64,000 nucleotides of DNA from Eubacterium sp. (GCA_017463985.1 JAFUEH010000007.1:61245-125244), one strand, 5' to 3'. Shown: positions 8,369 through 15,982, counted from the first letter of the stretch. Notes: generated by a model from the letters alone, not told the origin. Program-made: numbers and translations.

Positions 8369-9372
8369 CCGTTAGCTCCTGTGCTTAATACGATCCTGTC
8401 GATCTGTGCCAGCTCCTCTGCAGTGATCGGCGGCTGTTCCAGTGCCGCCAGGTTTTCGAGCAGCTGCGCCTTAGTTCTGACGCCGATCAACACGGAGGTC
8501 ACGCCGTTTTGCAGCAGCCACTGGATCGCCAGCTGCGACAGTGTTTCTCCGCGCGCTTCCGCCAGCTCGCCCAACGCCGCAATCTGCGCCAGCTGCTGTG
8601 CGTCCAGCCCGATGCGCTGACAGTATTCCTCCCTGCCGTACAGGCGTGAATCCTCCGGTATACCGTTGCGGAATTTATCGGAAAGGCGCCCCTGCGCCAG
8701 CGGCGAAAAAGCAACAATGCCCTTTTGCTTTTTGGCGCTCTGATTTTTTAGTCCGTTTTCCTCGATCGTTCTGTCTAAGATGGAATAGCGGTTTTGGTTC
8801 ACCACAAAGGGAACCTGATAATCCTCACACCGATGATGCATACGGTGCATGGTTTTACCGTCATAATTGCTCATACCGACATACAGCGTCTTGCCCTGCC
8901 GCACCAGGTCGCTCAGGCACAGCGCCGTTTCATGCAAAGGTGTTTCCGGCGTCATACAATGATGATAGAATAAATCTACATAGTCCAGTCCCAACCGATC
9001 CAGGGACTGATCCAGCGAAGCGGTCAGATACTTGCGCGAGCCGCCGCGGCCGCCGTAAGGGCCGTCCCACATCTCATAACCCGCTTTGGTAGAAATAATC
9101 AGCTCGTCGCGGTACGGCATCAGCCCGTCGTACAAAATCCTGCCGAAATTACGCTCTGCCGCGCCGGGCGCAGGACCGTAATTATTCGCCAAATCAAAAT
9201 GGGTTACACCGTGATCAAAGGCCGTGTAAACAATTTCCTTAATCGTTTCAAAATCCGCCTCATCACCGAAATTCTGCCACAATCCGAGCGAAATCCGCGG
9301 CAGCGCCAACCCGCTGTCAGGCAGGTAGTTGTATTCCCTGTTTTCATATCTTCCTTCATCAGCTGTGTACAT
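8365..9372 (-). CDS. Aldo/keto reductase, YghZ (glyceraldehyde 3-phosphate reductase) type
   Basis: This is an NADPH-dependent oxidoreductase with a TIM-barrel fold. The 335-residue protein closely follows E. coli YghZ/Gpr in its N-terminal pattern: GLALPRISLGLWQNFG, then HFDLANNYGPAPGAAE (catalytic Asp and Tyr), and the Lys region ISTKAGYEMWDGPYG. Such enzymes reduce L-glyceraldehyde 3-phosphate and methylglyoxal. The ATG at 9372 is set by a GGGAGGTG site; an upstream GTG belongs to that site. It ends the GC-rich chromosomal part of the window. Confidence 0.92.
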   Translation of the reverse strand: MYTADEGRYENREYNYLPDSGLALPRISLGLWQNFGDEADFETIKEIVYTAFDHGVTHFDLANNYGPAPGAAERNFGRILYDGLMPYRDELIISTKAGYEMWDGPYGGRGGSRKYLTASLDQSLDRLGLDYVDLFYHHCMTPETPLHETALCLSDLVRQGKTLYVGMSNYDGKTMHRMHHRCEDYQVPFVVNQNRYSILDRTIEENGLKNQSAKKQKGIVAFSPLAQGRLSDKFRNGIPEDSRLYGREEYCQRIGLDAQQLAQIAALGELAEARGETLSQLAIQWLLQNGVTSVLIGVRTKAQLLENLAALEQPPITAEELAQIDRIVLSTGANG

Positions 9373-9401
9373 AAAGCACACCTCCCAAGCAGAATTTTGT
9401 T

Positions 9402-10178
9402 TTATTGAAACTTGAAGTCGACTTTCCCTTTGCGTTCAGCGCGTTGCAACTGCTTCTCCCACGTCTTAACACATTGTCGTTTGAGATAATCCACCAAAGG
9501 GTTCAGGTCTTGTGTTTCATCCCACGCTTCCAGCGCTGAATAATATTCGTTTCTATCCTCTTCATGAATAATTATCGGCGGATGATTATTCAAAAGTAAA
9601 AAGTAATTCATTGTCAGCCTTCCGGCTCTTCCGTTGCCATCGGCAAAAGGATGAATATTCTCCAGTTTTGCGTGGAAATATGCGGCGGCAATCAGCACCT
9701 TTTCTTTCGGAACATCCTCCATTTCAGATAGTAACTCCTCAACCTCTTCATGCACATCTTCAGGCGAGGCACCTATCTCTGCTTTTCCTGTTACATAATC
9801 ATGCTTTTTGTATTCGCCCGGTCGCTCACCAAGCTGCCACCATCTTGCATCGTAAGTGTTCTGTGTTAAGCAAAGCTGAAACTCTTTTAATAATGCCTCA
9901 TCTAACGGACGTTTTTCATTAAAAGCGCACAATAACAGTTCATTGGCATCTTTAGCGTTTCGGATTTCAAAGAGCGTTCTTAAATCTCCCGTATAGGAAG
10001 ACACCCCGTCGTGTTCAAATATTTCTCTGGTATCATTAAAGGTAATGTGCGGATTTTCAATTTTTCCGGAATGATAAGCAAAAGCGATACTATGTCCATT
10101 CAGTGCTTCGGCAAGAGCCGCATCTGTCTTAATATCCTTCGTTTGCCAGTAAGCAACCACCTCATCATATTTTGACAT
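9402..10178 (-). CDS. Fic-domain protein (copy 1)
   Basis: Fic enzymes transfer AMP or another phosphate group onto proteins. The 258-residue protein has the complete core HPFADGNGRAGR near residue 178, and an N-terminal auto-inhibitory motif of class II type, SGKIEN at residues 37-42 (pattern S-x-x-x-E-N), so it should be self-restrained. Copy 2 at 26840-27616 has the same length. A GGGGGAG site precedes the ATG. It sits between the aldo/keto reductase and an AbiEi-like gene, in AT-richer DNA than its left neighbour, which suggests acquisition. Confidence 0.9.
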   Translation of the reverse strand: MSKYDEVVAYWQTKDIKTDAALAEALNGHSIAFAYHSGKIENPHITFNDTREIFEHDGVSSYTGDLRTLFEIRNAKDANELLLCAFNEKRPLDEALLKEFQLCLTQNTYDARWWQLGERPGEYKKHDYVTGKAEIGASPEDVHEEVEELLSEMEDVPKEKVLIAAAYFHAKLENIHPFADGNGRAGRLTMNYFLLLNNHPPIIIHEEDRNEYYSALEAWDETQDLNPLVDYLKRQCVKTWEKQLQRAERKGKVDFKFQ

Positions 10179-10208
10179 CCTCGCTCCCCCTTCGTAATTA
10201 CCGGTTTC

Positions 10209-10239
10209 ATTATACCATAGAATTTAAGAAAATAAACAA
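10209..10239 (-). promoter_or_regulatory. Probable promoter of fic copy 1
   Basis: On the minus strand a perfect TATAAT (-10, at 10214-10209) is preceded by TG one base away, forming an extended -10. A TTGTTT lies 19 bases upstream, which is longer than ideal. The Fic start codon is about 30 bases downstream. Confidence 0.5.
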
Positions 10240-10280
10240 ATTTTTTAGTCCGCAAGCTCCATCCGTTTGAAGCAGAAGGC

Positions 10281-10943
10281 TCAGCAGACTTGTTCTGCGC
10301 AGTTCGCCGTCTTTGCAATATTCAATATCGTTCTATTATTATACAGCTTATATGCGTATTCCAATAAGCGCTTATAATCCAGTCCACGTGCATCGATATA
10401 ACTTTCTATAATAGAATACGGATTATCTACATCTATCGGTGCTTTATCTAATAGCTCCAAAACATCCAGCATCTGAAGGTATGCCTGATTATCCTTTGTA
10501 ATTTTTGTTTTTGGAGGTTTCACAATCACGTCAAGCTCAATGTCCTTACGCGCGGCATTACCGGCAGCATTAGAAACAATCACCGCATTGTTTGGCATTT
10601 GAGAGGTCAATCCCAACTGATGTAATAAGAACATCCCTGAAACATAACCATTATCATCTGAAACATATTTATCGTAAACGAGTCTTTGCTTATCAATCGA
10701 TAATTCACCAAACGGTGTCATCTGCGTTAAATAATAAATCCCCTTCTTATAGAAACGTAGGTTTGGAATGATACCTCTTTCAAGGATACGTCTTAAAGCC
10801 ACAGAAACAGCGCCGGCGGCTTGTGAACGGCTAATGTTATATTCAACAGCCAAAGCCGTCGTCAAATCTTTTGAATAAATCGGTATACAACATTCCGTGT
10901 TACGAATGGCGTCACAAATAAAGTCGATATACGTAAGATGCAT
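10281..10943 (-). CDS. AbiEi-like (type IV antitoxin-like, DUF6088) winged-helix protein, copy 1
   Basis: The 220-residue protein has an N-terminal helix-turn-helix region (YSKDLTTALAVEYNISRSQ) followed by a segment resembling AbiEi-type antitoxin domains (RILERGIIPNLRFYKKGIYY). In AbiE systems this partner regulates the operon and neutralises a nucleotidyltransferase toxin. No toxin gene adjoins this copy. Copy 2 at 25415-26077 has exactly the same length and is collinear. An AGGTG site lies 5 bases ahead of the ATG. The family name is moderately sure; the role as an antitoxin is inferred. Confidence 0.7.
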   Translation of the reverse strand: MHLTYIDFICDAIRNTECCIPIYSKDLTTALAVEYNISRSQAAGAVSVALRRILERGIIPNLRFYKKGIYYLTQMTPFGELSIDKQRLVYDKYVSDDNGYVSGMFLLHQLGLTSQMPNNAVIVSNAAGNAARKDIELDVIVKPPKTKITKDNQAYLQMLDVLELLDKAPIDVDNPYSIIESYIDARGLDYKRLLEYAYKLYNNRTILNIAKTANCAEQVC

Positions 10944-11045
10944 ATTATCACCTGATATTTAATTAACATAAATTGATACAGAATTATGCAATTATAATAT
11001 CACTATTTAATAACTTTCTCAACTACAAATAATCTTTCCGGTTTA

Positions 11046-11154
11046 CACTCTTGCGGATTTCACTTTCGAGATAGGTAAGTCTTGCCGACAAGCCTCTTAC
11101 CAATTTTTCAATTCGTTCAGAAGAAGATTCTGTATATGGCTGATATTTTATGAG
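11046..11154 (-). pseudogene. Orphan 3' fragment of a HipA-like kinase gene
   Basis: About 109 bases match the 3' part of the HipA-like gene at 12784-14088 (its bases about 12906-13014) with only about six differences by eye. They encode a partial C-terminal helix region (YQPYTESSSERIEKLVRGLS). There is no start, kinase core or tail. It is a relic of a third copy of that gene, left between the AbiEi-like gene and the STAS pair. Confidence 0.8.
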
Positions 11155-11318
11155 ATGCAAATCGGCGAGATGCAAAAATTTCATAGCTGTTCCTTTTATG
11201 GTTAGTTTCTGTTTCGCTGCATTTTAGATGAATTCGCAGCAAGGGTTTGATACATCAGCAGCATTACCTTCACCTCATTAAATATAGTTACTCAATATGC
11301 ATTTTACCATAAAGAAAA

Positions 11319-11342
11319 GGGATAAGCAAGAACGCTTATCCC
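11319..11342. terminator. Hairpin, possible terminator
   Basis: A perfect 9-bp stem (GGGATAAGC/GCTTATCCC) closes a 6-base loop. On the minus strand it is followed by TTTTCTTT, so it could end leftward transcripts. Confidence 0.55.
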
Positions 11343-11383
11343 CTATTTACCATCGGTAACTCCCCTGCGTCCGTTCGTATCAC

Positions 11384-11417
11384 AAAAAATCCCGAAATAT
11401 CGGCATTTCGGGATTTT
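11384..11417 (-). terminator. Rho-independent terminator of the STAS/kinase operon
   Basis: A long perfect stem (AAATCCCGAAAT with its complement) around the loop ATCGGC lies about 75 bases after the STAS stop on the minus strand and ends in a T-run. A-T runs on both sides make it potentially bidirectional. Confidence 0.85.
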
Positions 11418-11489
11418 GCTTGAGCCTTAACCGGACTCATCCGATAAACTTTTTATCCATTACGTGCATTGCTTTTGGCAGATGCAGCA

Positions 11490-11786
11490 TTATTCGAGGG
11501 TGAGGATATCTGTAAAGCCGGTCACTTCAAAAATTTCCGTAACGATTTCATTGGCGCCTCTCACCTTCATAGCGCCCTGTCCGTTCATCGTCTTCTGCGC
11601 CATCAGCAGAACTCTTAAGCCGGCAGAGGAAATATATTCCAGCTTTGTCAAATCAAAAACAAGCTCGGTAACGCCTTCGAGTTCTGTTTTCACCACCGCT
11701 TCCAGCTCCGGAGCGGTAGTGGTTTCAAGTCTGCCTTCCACAGCAAGGATCAGTTCGTTGTCGTTTCTGCTTTTATTAATTGTCAT
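11490..11786 (-). CDS. STAS-domain anti-sigma factor antagonist
   Basis: The 98-residue protein is a single STAS domain of the SpoIIAA/RsbV type, which binds an anti-sigma kinase and is switched by Ser phosphorylation. The likely phosphosite is in the EYISSAGLRVLL motif near residue 52. The ATG at 11786 has GGAG 9 bases upstream; an ATG 15 bases earlier has no site. It follows the HATPase-like gene by about 70 bases, and a strong terminator follows it. The matching partner pair suggests a small partner-switching module; the controlled output is not visible. Confidence 0.88.
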   Translation of the reverse strand: MTINKSRNDNELILAVEGRLETTTAPELEAVVKTELEGVTELVFDLTKLEYISSAGLRVLLMAQKTMNGQGAMKVRGANEIVTEIFEVTGFTDILTLE

Positions 11787-11858
11787 AGTCACTTTCTCCA
11801 TTTACTTAAATATAATTATGTTCACGGCAAAACCGGGTTATCAGGATATATGCTGCCG

Positions 11859-12422
11859 TTAAATTCTCTTTTCAATAATCATTTCCACATTGGAGCCGTT
11901 GATGCTAACCTTCACTTCGTCGGCAAGCTTGGCAACGATGGAGCGTTCCAGCTCGTCCCAATCCTCGTCTTTGGCGTTCTGCTTATACTGCGTGAGCGTC
12001 CATTCAGAAAAACCGATGTTGCCGCCGGATTCCACAACGCCTAAGCCCACAGCGTCAGCATAGCCTTTTTCCATAGAACCGATTGCCGCTTCAAAAGCGG
12101 ATTTTACCTTCGCCATAAAGCCTTTGGTGCTGTTCTTTCCGCTGGTGGAAACAGCCAGCAGTTTTTCCCTTTTATCAGAATTCATTGCGGTATTGGTGCA
12201 CAGATGCAGCTGAAAAACATTGCCCTCTGTTTCAATCCAGTACTGCGCTGTCAATTCGCCTGTCAGCGCCTTCACCATACCGGTCATCTCCTCAGCCAGA
12301 AGCATCAGATGGATGGAATCCTTTGGGGAAAGAGACTTGAAAACCGCAACAGCTTCCGTCTGCTTTAACGCTTCGGCAATACCGGTTCCGTCGTTTGCAA
12401 TATGAATAACATCAGATTTCAT
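11859..12422 (-). CDS. RsbW/SpoIIAB-like anti-sigma kinase homologue (divergent)
   Basis: The 187-residue protein has a region resembling the N-box helix of histidine-kinase-like ATPases (DSIHLMLLAEEMTGMVKAL, with EE at the metal-binding position). Its later glycine-rich part is weak, so ATP binding is uncertain. It lies directly upstream of a STAS protein with the right order for a partner-switch pair. The C-terminal part has a charged region (EWTLTQYKQNAKDEDWDELE). A consensus-like promoter lies just upstream. The call rests on context plus the N-box-like helix. Confidence 0.6.
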   Translation of the reverse strand: MKSDVIHIANDGTGIAEALKQTEAVAVFKSLSPKDSIHLMLLAEEMTGMVKALTGELTAQYWIETEGNVFQLHLCTNTAMNSDKREKLLAVSTSGKNSTKGFMAKVKSAFEAAIGSMEKGYADAVGLGVVESGGNIGFSEWTLTQYKQNAKDEDWDELERSIVAKLADEVKVSINGSNVEMIIEKRI

Positions 12423-12453
12423 AAAAAATACTCCTTTATTATTTCTTTATTTC

Positions 12454-12482
12454 ATTTTAAACCTTTACGCAGCAAAAGTCAA
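12454..12482 (-). promoter_or_regulatory. Sigma-A-type promoter of the STAS/kinase operon
   Basis: On the minus strand TTGACT (12482-12477) and TAAAAT (12459-12454) are separated by exactly 17 bases. The -35 box lies at the edge of the ~111-bp repeat that begins at 12484, so the element boundary abuts this promoter. Confidence 0.7.
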
Positions 12483-12483
12483 T

Positions 12484-12594
12484 GAACTGGAAAAAATTCG
12501 CAGCAGGAAGTCTTGACGCACCGGATACGGTAGCCACACGGAAACGTACTTCTTCACTATGGTATTCACTTGTAAAGGTACAAAAGAAGAATTA
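12484..12594 (+). repeat. Imperfect direct repeat A (element boundary candidate)
   Basis: This 111-base stretch matches 17945-18056 in the same orientation, with about a dozen differences and one single-base indel by eye. Homology begins sharply at GAACTGG and stops sharply at GAAGAATTA. The two copies bracket the HipA-like, nucleotidyltransferase and serine recombinase segment. It has no recognised coding function. Confidence 0.8.
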
Positions 12595-12748
12595 CGTCAT
12601 TACGCGCCATAACCTCGACGGAAAATTTCATCTTTATGAAGAAAAAGACGACGCATACATTCACCTTCGACAGCGCAGTTCCGATCCGTTCTTCAAAGAA
12701 ACAAGCCCTGAACACTATGCTAAAGGAGATATAGAATACACAAGATAA
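12595..12748 (+). pseudogene. Remnant of the small 'DGKFHLYEEKD' gene
   Basis: An open frame running from repeat A (12482) to 12748 is a chimera. Its last ~45 codons (DGKFHLYEEKDDAYIHLRQR and on) match the C-terminal half of the 67-residue protein at 22001-22204, while its front half is repeat A read through. The true start region of the small gene is missing, so this is a deletion relic, not a gene. In the second module copy the intact gene lies directly before the HipA-like gene, in the same relative place. Confidence 0.7.
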
Positions 12749-12750
12749 CA

Positions 12751-12783
12751 AAAAGCAGTAGGCTCAACCAGCCTACTGCTTTG
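12751..12783. terminator. Bidirectional hairpin terminator between convergent frames
   Basis: A perfect stem AAAGCAGTAGGCT around CAACC, flanked by A and T runs, lies just after the HipA-like stop on the minus strand. The same hairpin recurs at 14162 and 22227 and, with changes, at 23644. Confidence 0.85.
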
Positions 12784-12873
12784 TTATTCCTGTACTTTAT
12801 CGTTTTTATTAACCGTCTGAGCCGTTTGCCCGGTCGGCTTTGCATCTTGCTTTGCTTGTAATGCTTCAAGTTT
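12751..12873 (-). repeat. Shared 3' gene end (tail plus terminator), copy with HipA-like 1
   Basis: These 123 bases are almost identical (three differences by eye) to 14162-14284. They encode the last ~30 residues of two unrelated proteins plus the terminator hairpin. Confidence 0.9.
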
Positions 12874-14088
12874 ATGACGCACCGACGGACGCTGATTCTT
12901 TTGAACGCTCTTGCGGATTTCACTTTCGAGATAGGCAAGTCTTACCGACAATCCTCTTACCAATTTTTCAATTCGTTCGGAAGAAGATTCTGTATATGGC
13001 TGATATTTTACGAGAATACGATGATATTCTTCAACCAAGCCGTTCAACGCCGTTGTATCAAAGCGGGACAGGTCAGGAATGGCTGCCAAATAAGTCGAAA
13101 AAGACTTGTTAGTATTACGAAACAGTTTTCCTTTACCGTCAGAAAAATGAATATCCTTTGTGAGCTGTCCGCAATTCATCGCTTCGCCGGTATCGAATAT
13201 CGGCGCCGTCCGTTTCCATTCCAGCGTTTCAACATTTCTGATAACACCGAAATTACGTAAATGACGGTCCGTATTCATTAAAACGGCATCCAGCAAAATC
13301 ATGTTTTCTACATTCCGGCGCGCATTTGGAACGTTGTGCTTTTCTAATATATTGATATAGTGTTGTATATCGCTTATATTGCCTTTTTTCTTTTCGGAAA
13401 CGAATATATCATTGGCAGTAATCATTTCTTCATCAGCAGCAACAAAAAGGTCACATTTTGACACCAAGCGTCCTCCCGAAATAGCAATACGATAAGGACA
13501 ATATTCAAAGCCCATTCGCCGGCAAAACGCAGAAGCCAGCCACTCGTTGATTGGTTCCTCTCGACTGGCTTCATAAGAACCCTTAACCAGCACTCTCTTA
13601 CCGTTTTCAATTATCCAGCCTTTTGGCAGCATACCGTCAATCGTGTTGTTAGGCGAATGCAAATCCGGTCTTTCCGTGCTGCTTTCTTTTGAACTGCTTA
13701 AAGACGCCTGAAGGTATCCTTCATACTGAAAGTCGTTATCAAAAAAGTTAATATCTTTCCATGCCACCGGACTATCATATTCTTTTATCCAATATTGATC
13801 AGAAAATGAAAGTGCATACGCCTTGTTTAGCAGTTCATCGGTGCTTTCCACGCCAAGCTGCTCCAACAGCTTTGTAAGCCCTTTACGATGCGAAGGAATA
13901 CCGCGTCCTTTAAACCAGTTGTTCAGCACTCTTAATTCACTCGCCGTACCGTCCTCTGCCGCTATTTTTACGGCCAAAGGAGCATAGTCGAGGTTGTACC
14001 ACTCATGAAATTTTGTCATCACATTCAGTTCTGTATCATAATCAATCGCAGCCACCGGTGTAGTTCTGTTCATCAGTAAAAATTGCAT
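12784..14088 (-). CDS. HipA-like Ser/Thr kinase, copy 1, with SVRxKLE tail
   Basis: The 434-residue protein has the HipA kinase catalytic loop (LMNTDRHLRNFG, near residue 270) and the metal-binding APIFDTG motif near residue 297. HipA kinases phosphorylate cell targets such as glutamyl-tRNA synthetase and arrest growth. No HipB-type antitoxin is adjacent, and the N-terminal part lacks an obvious HipA N1 domain. The last 33 residues begin SVRHKLEALQ and form a polar tail shared with other proteins of this element. The ATG at 14088 has a GGAG site 7-8 bases upstream. Copy 2 (22262-23566) has the same length. Confidence 0.82.
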   Translation of the reverse strand: MQFLLMNRTTPVAAIDYDTELNVMTKFHEWYNLDYAPLAVKIAAEDGTASELRVLNNWFKGRGIPSHRKGLTKLLEQLGVESTDELLNKAYALSFSDQYWIKEYDSPVAWKDINFFDNDFQYEGYLQASLSSSKESSTERPDLHSPNNTIDGMLPKGWIIENGKRVLVKGSYEASREEPINEWLASAFCRRMGFEYCPYRIAISGGRLVSKCDLFVAADEEMITANDIFVSEKKKGNISDIQHYINILEKHNVPNARRNVENMILLDAVLMNTDRHLRNFGVIRNVETLEWKRTAPIFDTGEAMNCGQLTKDIHFSDGKGKLFRNTNKSFSTYLAAIPDLSRFDTTALNGLVEEYHRILVKYQPYTESSSERIEKLVRGLSVRLAYLESEIRKSVQKNQRPSVRHKLEALQAKQDAKPTGQTAQTVNKNDKVQE

Positions 14089-14161
14089 GACCGTACTCCT
14101 TTCCGTAATACTGTACTTCAATAATATTATTTATGTAAAAGGTTGTCAACTACGGAAAAGG

Positions 14162-14194
14162 AAAAGCAGTAGGCTCAACCAGCCTACTGCTTTG
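14162..14194 (-). terminator. Hairpin terminator after nucleotidyltransferase 1
   Basis: The same perfect GCAGTAGGCT/AGCCTACTGC stem as at 12751 lies just after the stop of the nucleotidyltransferase and before the HipA-like gene. Confidence 0.8.
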
Positions 14195-14284
14195 TTATTC
14201 CTGTACTTTATCGTTTTTATTAACCGTCTGAGCCGTTTGCCCGGCCGGCTTTGCATCTTGCTTTGCTTGCAATGCTTCAAGCTT
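14162..14284 (-). repeat. Shared 3' gene end (tail plus terminator), copy with nucleotidyltransferase 1
   Basis: This is the partner of 12751-12873: 123 bases with three differences, encoding the last ~30 residues of the nucleotidyltransferase and its terminator. Confidence 0.9.
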
Positions 14285-15019
14285 CTTACGGAGGGATGAA
14301 GTATTGTTAGCGTCTCTTATTACCTCATTCACATTTTCTGATTTAAGGACACCCGGATATTTTTCCTCAAAGGCAAGCAAAAATGCTTTTGTTGAGGCTT
14401 CGCCGGACTTAGTTTGGTCAAACAATGAGAACAATTCTTTGCTTTCAACAATTTGTCTAAACTGTTCTTGAATTCCATTCGGAAACTTATCCCAGCTATT
14501 ATACAAATCATTTACAGCTTTATCGACCATATCATAAGTAATATCATTATGATTACGACGATGTTCAAGCAATATACCTATCACATCGGATAAGTCGTGT
14601 TTATATCGCCTGCCGGAACAAAGTTTCATAGCGATAAGATATTCCGCCCTGATGCTCCTCACATCCAGCACGCCATAAAATGTTTTGTAATACTCCGAAT
14701 ACTGAATCAGTTTGGGAGAGTACGAGGCTGTGTTTACAAAATCACTATTTAGCCAGTCAGCAGGCAAATTATTCATTTCTGCAACTTTTAAGATTGCTTC
14801 CTTAATGATTGACGATGGCGTCATTAGCGCGTCTACATCCAAAGTTTCGTTTCGGAAACTATAATTCTCAATAATCGCTGCGCCACCTATAAGAATAATT
14901 TCGATTCCTGGTGCCTTTCTTCCAGCCAGTTTACGATATGTTTTTGCAAACTCATAAAGGTAGTGATCAAGATTTGATTTATTAAACACCTTGATGTCGC
15001 CAGCGTTATTAACAGACAT
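14195..15019 (-). CDS. DUF6036-like nucleotidyltransferase, copy 1, with SLRKKLE tail
   Basis: The 274-residue protein has a nucleotidyltransferase-like core: IGGAAIIENYSFRNETLDVD (GG...D-x-D pattern) and a following EYLIAMKLCSGRRYKHDLSD helix typical of DUF6036/AbiEii-like proteins. Such enzymes may nucleotidylate tRNA or proteins. The last ~33 residues start SLRKKLEALQ and form the shared polar tail. I chose the ATG at 15019, which overlaps the stop of the upstream 136-residue gene by 11 bases; an AAGGTG site lies about 9 bases ahead. Coupling to the partner gene suggests a two-component toxin-antitoxin-like unit. Confidence 0.75.
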   Translation of the reverse strand: MSVNNAGDIKVFNKSNLDHYLYEFAKTYRKLAGRKAPGIEIILIGGAAIIENYSFRNETLDVDALMTPSSIIKEAILKVAEMNNLPADWLNSDFVNTASYSPKLIQYSEYYKTFYGVLDVRSIRAEYLIAMKLCSGRRYKHDLSDVIGILLEHRRNHNDITYDMVDKAVNDLYNSWDKFPNGIQEQFRQIVESKELFSLFDQTKSGEASTKAFLLAFEEKYPGVLKSENVNEVIRDANNTSSLRKKLEALQAKQDAKPAGQTAQTVNKNDKVQE

Positions 15020-15419
15020 CTCGTACATCACCTTCCACAATATTAAAATGCAAAAACTCCGGAATGGCGTTTTTTATAGCTTCGGCGCGAAAATCGCCGC
15101 AATCAGTAAAATCACTTAAAAGTAATATACTCAGAGGGTAAACCGGCTCTTCAAAACGATATTCCCGTAAATTATCATATTCATTGCATCGAGGTAAATC
15201 ATGAATTCTGCACAAATAATCCAACAGCGCCAATAGATACAGACTTTCTCTATACCAGCCTTTGTTGAAATAGTTGCGAATATTATGGTTGTCTAATAAA
15301 CTAAGCATAAAGTCAATATCGCCCATCGACTTCAACTGATGGCACACATTGCTTTTAAATTCTTCAAAAGAAGGCTTATCGTTAGTGTTGTTCTGCACCA
15401 GCACGCTTGTATCTGTCAT
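15009..15419 (-). CDS. Conserved 136-residue partner of the nucleotidyltransferase, copy 1
   Basis: I do not recognise a named family. The protein is mostly helical by composition, with a conserved core FEEFKSNVCHQLKSMGDIDF and NYFNKGWYRESLYLLALLDY. Its C-terminus FNIVEGDVRDVC overlaps the start of the nucleotidyltransferase in another frame. The start at 15419 has a textbook GGAGGTG site. The same gene pair with identical lengths and the same overlap occurs at 24491-24901, and a remnant of it lies near 27783. Constant pairing with a nucleotidyltransferase suggests an antitoxin or adaptor role (inference). Confidence 0.7.
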   Translation of the reverse strand: MTDTSVLVQNNTNDKPSFEEFKSNVCHQLKSMGDIDFMLSLLDNHNIRNYFNKGWYRESLYLLALLDYLCRIHDLPRCNEYDNLREYRFEEPVYPLSILLLSDFTDCGDFRAEAIKNAIPEFLHFNIVEGDVRDVC

Positions 15420-15466
15420 CGTCTCACCTCCGCTGAGAAATATCAATACGCCACTCTGCTATCTTA

Positions 15467-15495
15467 ATTATAGTATTTCACAAAAGACTTGTCAA
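15467..15495 (-). promoter_or_regulatory. Consensus sigma-A promoter of the 136-aa/nucleotidyltransferase operon
   Basis: On the minus strand a perfect TTGACA (15495-15490) and a perfect TATAAT (15472-15467) are separated by 17 bases, about 50 bases ahead of the 15419 start. The strength implies high transcription unless repressed. Confidence 0.85.
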
Positions 15496-15496
15496 T

Positions 15497-15570
15497 CTTA
15501 ACCGCACACCGTTTGCGCTATATTTAAGATAGTCTTATTATTATACAATTTATATGCGTATTCCTAAAGG
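15497..15570 (-). pseudogene. 3' remnant of a third AbiEi-like gene
   Basis: In one minus-strand frame these bases encode EYAYKLYNNKTILNIAQTV followed by Cys-Gly and a stop, matching the last ~22 residues of the AbiEi-like proteins at 10281 and 25415. No other part of the gene is present. It is fused to the 3' end of the parA fragment in a different frame. Confidence 0.8.
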
Positions 15571-15799
15571 AATTAAAATTGATAAGGTCATCAAGAATAT
15601 CTGCAACGGATAATTCGATGGAACCTTTCAACAGCGCACGTGTGGAGTTATGCTGCGGATCATTATCAATCAGCAGTACCCTGTAACCCTCTGATGCCAG
15701 CACCGCGCTCATGGCGACGGAACTCGTCGTTTTGGCTACGCCGCCTTTCTGAATTGCCAGCGCAACTACCTTACAACCATTTGTTTTCTTCGTATTCAT
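15524..15799 (-). pseudogene. Truncated ParA/Soj-type ATPase
   Basis: From the ATG at 15799 (AGGGAGGT site upstream) the frame encodes the N-terminal ~75 residues of a ParA ATPase, with the deviant Walker A KGGVAKTT near residue 20 and the IDNDPQHNSTRALL motif. It then runs out of frame into the AbiEi remnant and stops after 91 residues; ParA proteins have about 250. The fragment could not partition DNA. Upstream is the serine recombinase, so a replication or partition module was probably lost by deletion. Confidence 0.82.
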
Positions 15800-15828
15800 C
15801 CTGAATACCTCCCTAAAGTAAAATATAA

Positions 15829-15860
15829 AAAGGGGAACACTGTTAAAAACAATGCTCCCC
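15829..15860. other. Imperfect hairpin upstream of parA fragment
   Basis: GGGGAACACTGTT pairs with AACAATGCTCCCC, allowing two weak or mismatched positions, across an AAAA loop and is flanked by A and T runs. It lies between the recombinase terminator and the parA start. It may be a second terminator or a leader structure. Confidence 0.4.
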
Positions 15861-15893
15861 GTTTTTACGGACGTATTCACAATAGTAATGGTA

Positions 15894-15928
15894 CGAAAAA
15901 AGCCCCTCTGCTTAATCAGAGGGGCTTA
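15894..15928 (-). terminator. Terminator of the serine recombinase gene
   Basis: A perfect 11-bp stem (AAGCCCCTCTG with its complement) and a run of T on the minus strand follow the recombinase stop by about 55 bases. It is a strong rho-independent terminator. Confidence 0.9.
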
Positions 15929-15982
15929 AGGTTTGGCGGAGAGCGTTGGCACTCCATTATACCCCTCTGTACTGCACGCTGG

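Larger units (their letters stand above)
10944..11489. other. Non-coding stretch with a gene fragment and two hairpins
   Basis: About 545 bases carry no intact gene. Seen inside are an AT-rich upstream region of the AbiEi gene (a TATAAT occurs on the minus strand at 10996-10991), a fragment of a HipA-like gene, and two strong hairpins. I see nothing convincing at 11155-11318. Confidence 0.6.

Noticed and set aside
12482-12748. 88-codon frame as a real gene
   Set aside because: It is a chimera of repeat A and the 3' half of the small gene at 22001, so it is a deletion product without its own start region.
15524-15880. Functional ParA partition ATPase
   Set aside because: Only the first ~75 residues are ParA-like; the rest is an out-of-frame AbiEi remnant.
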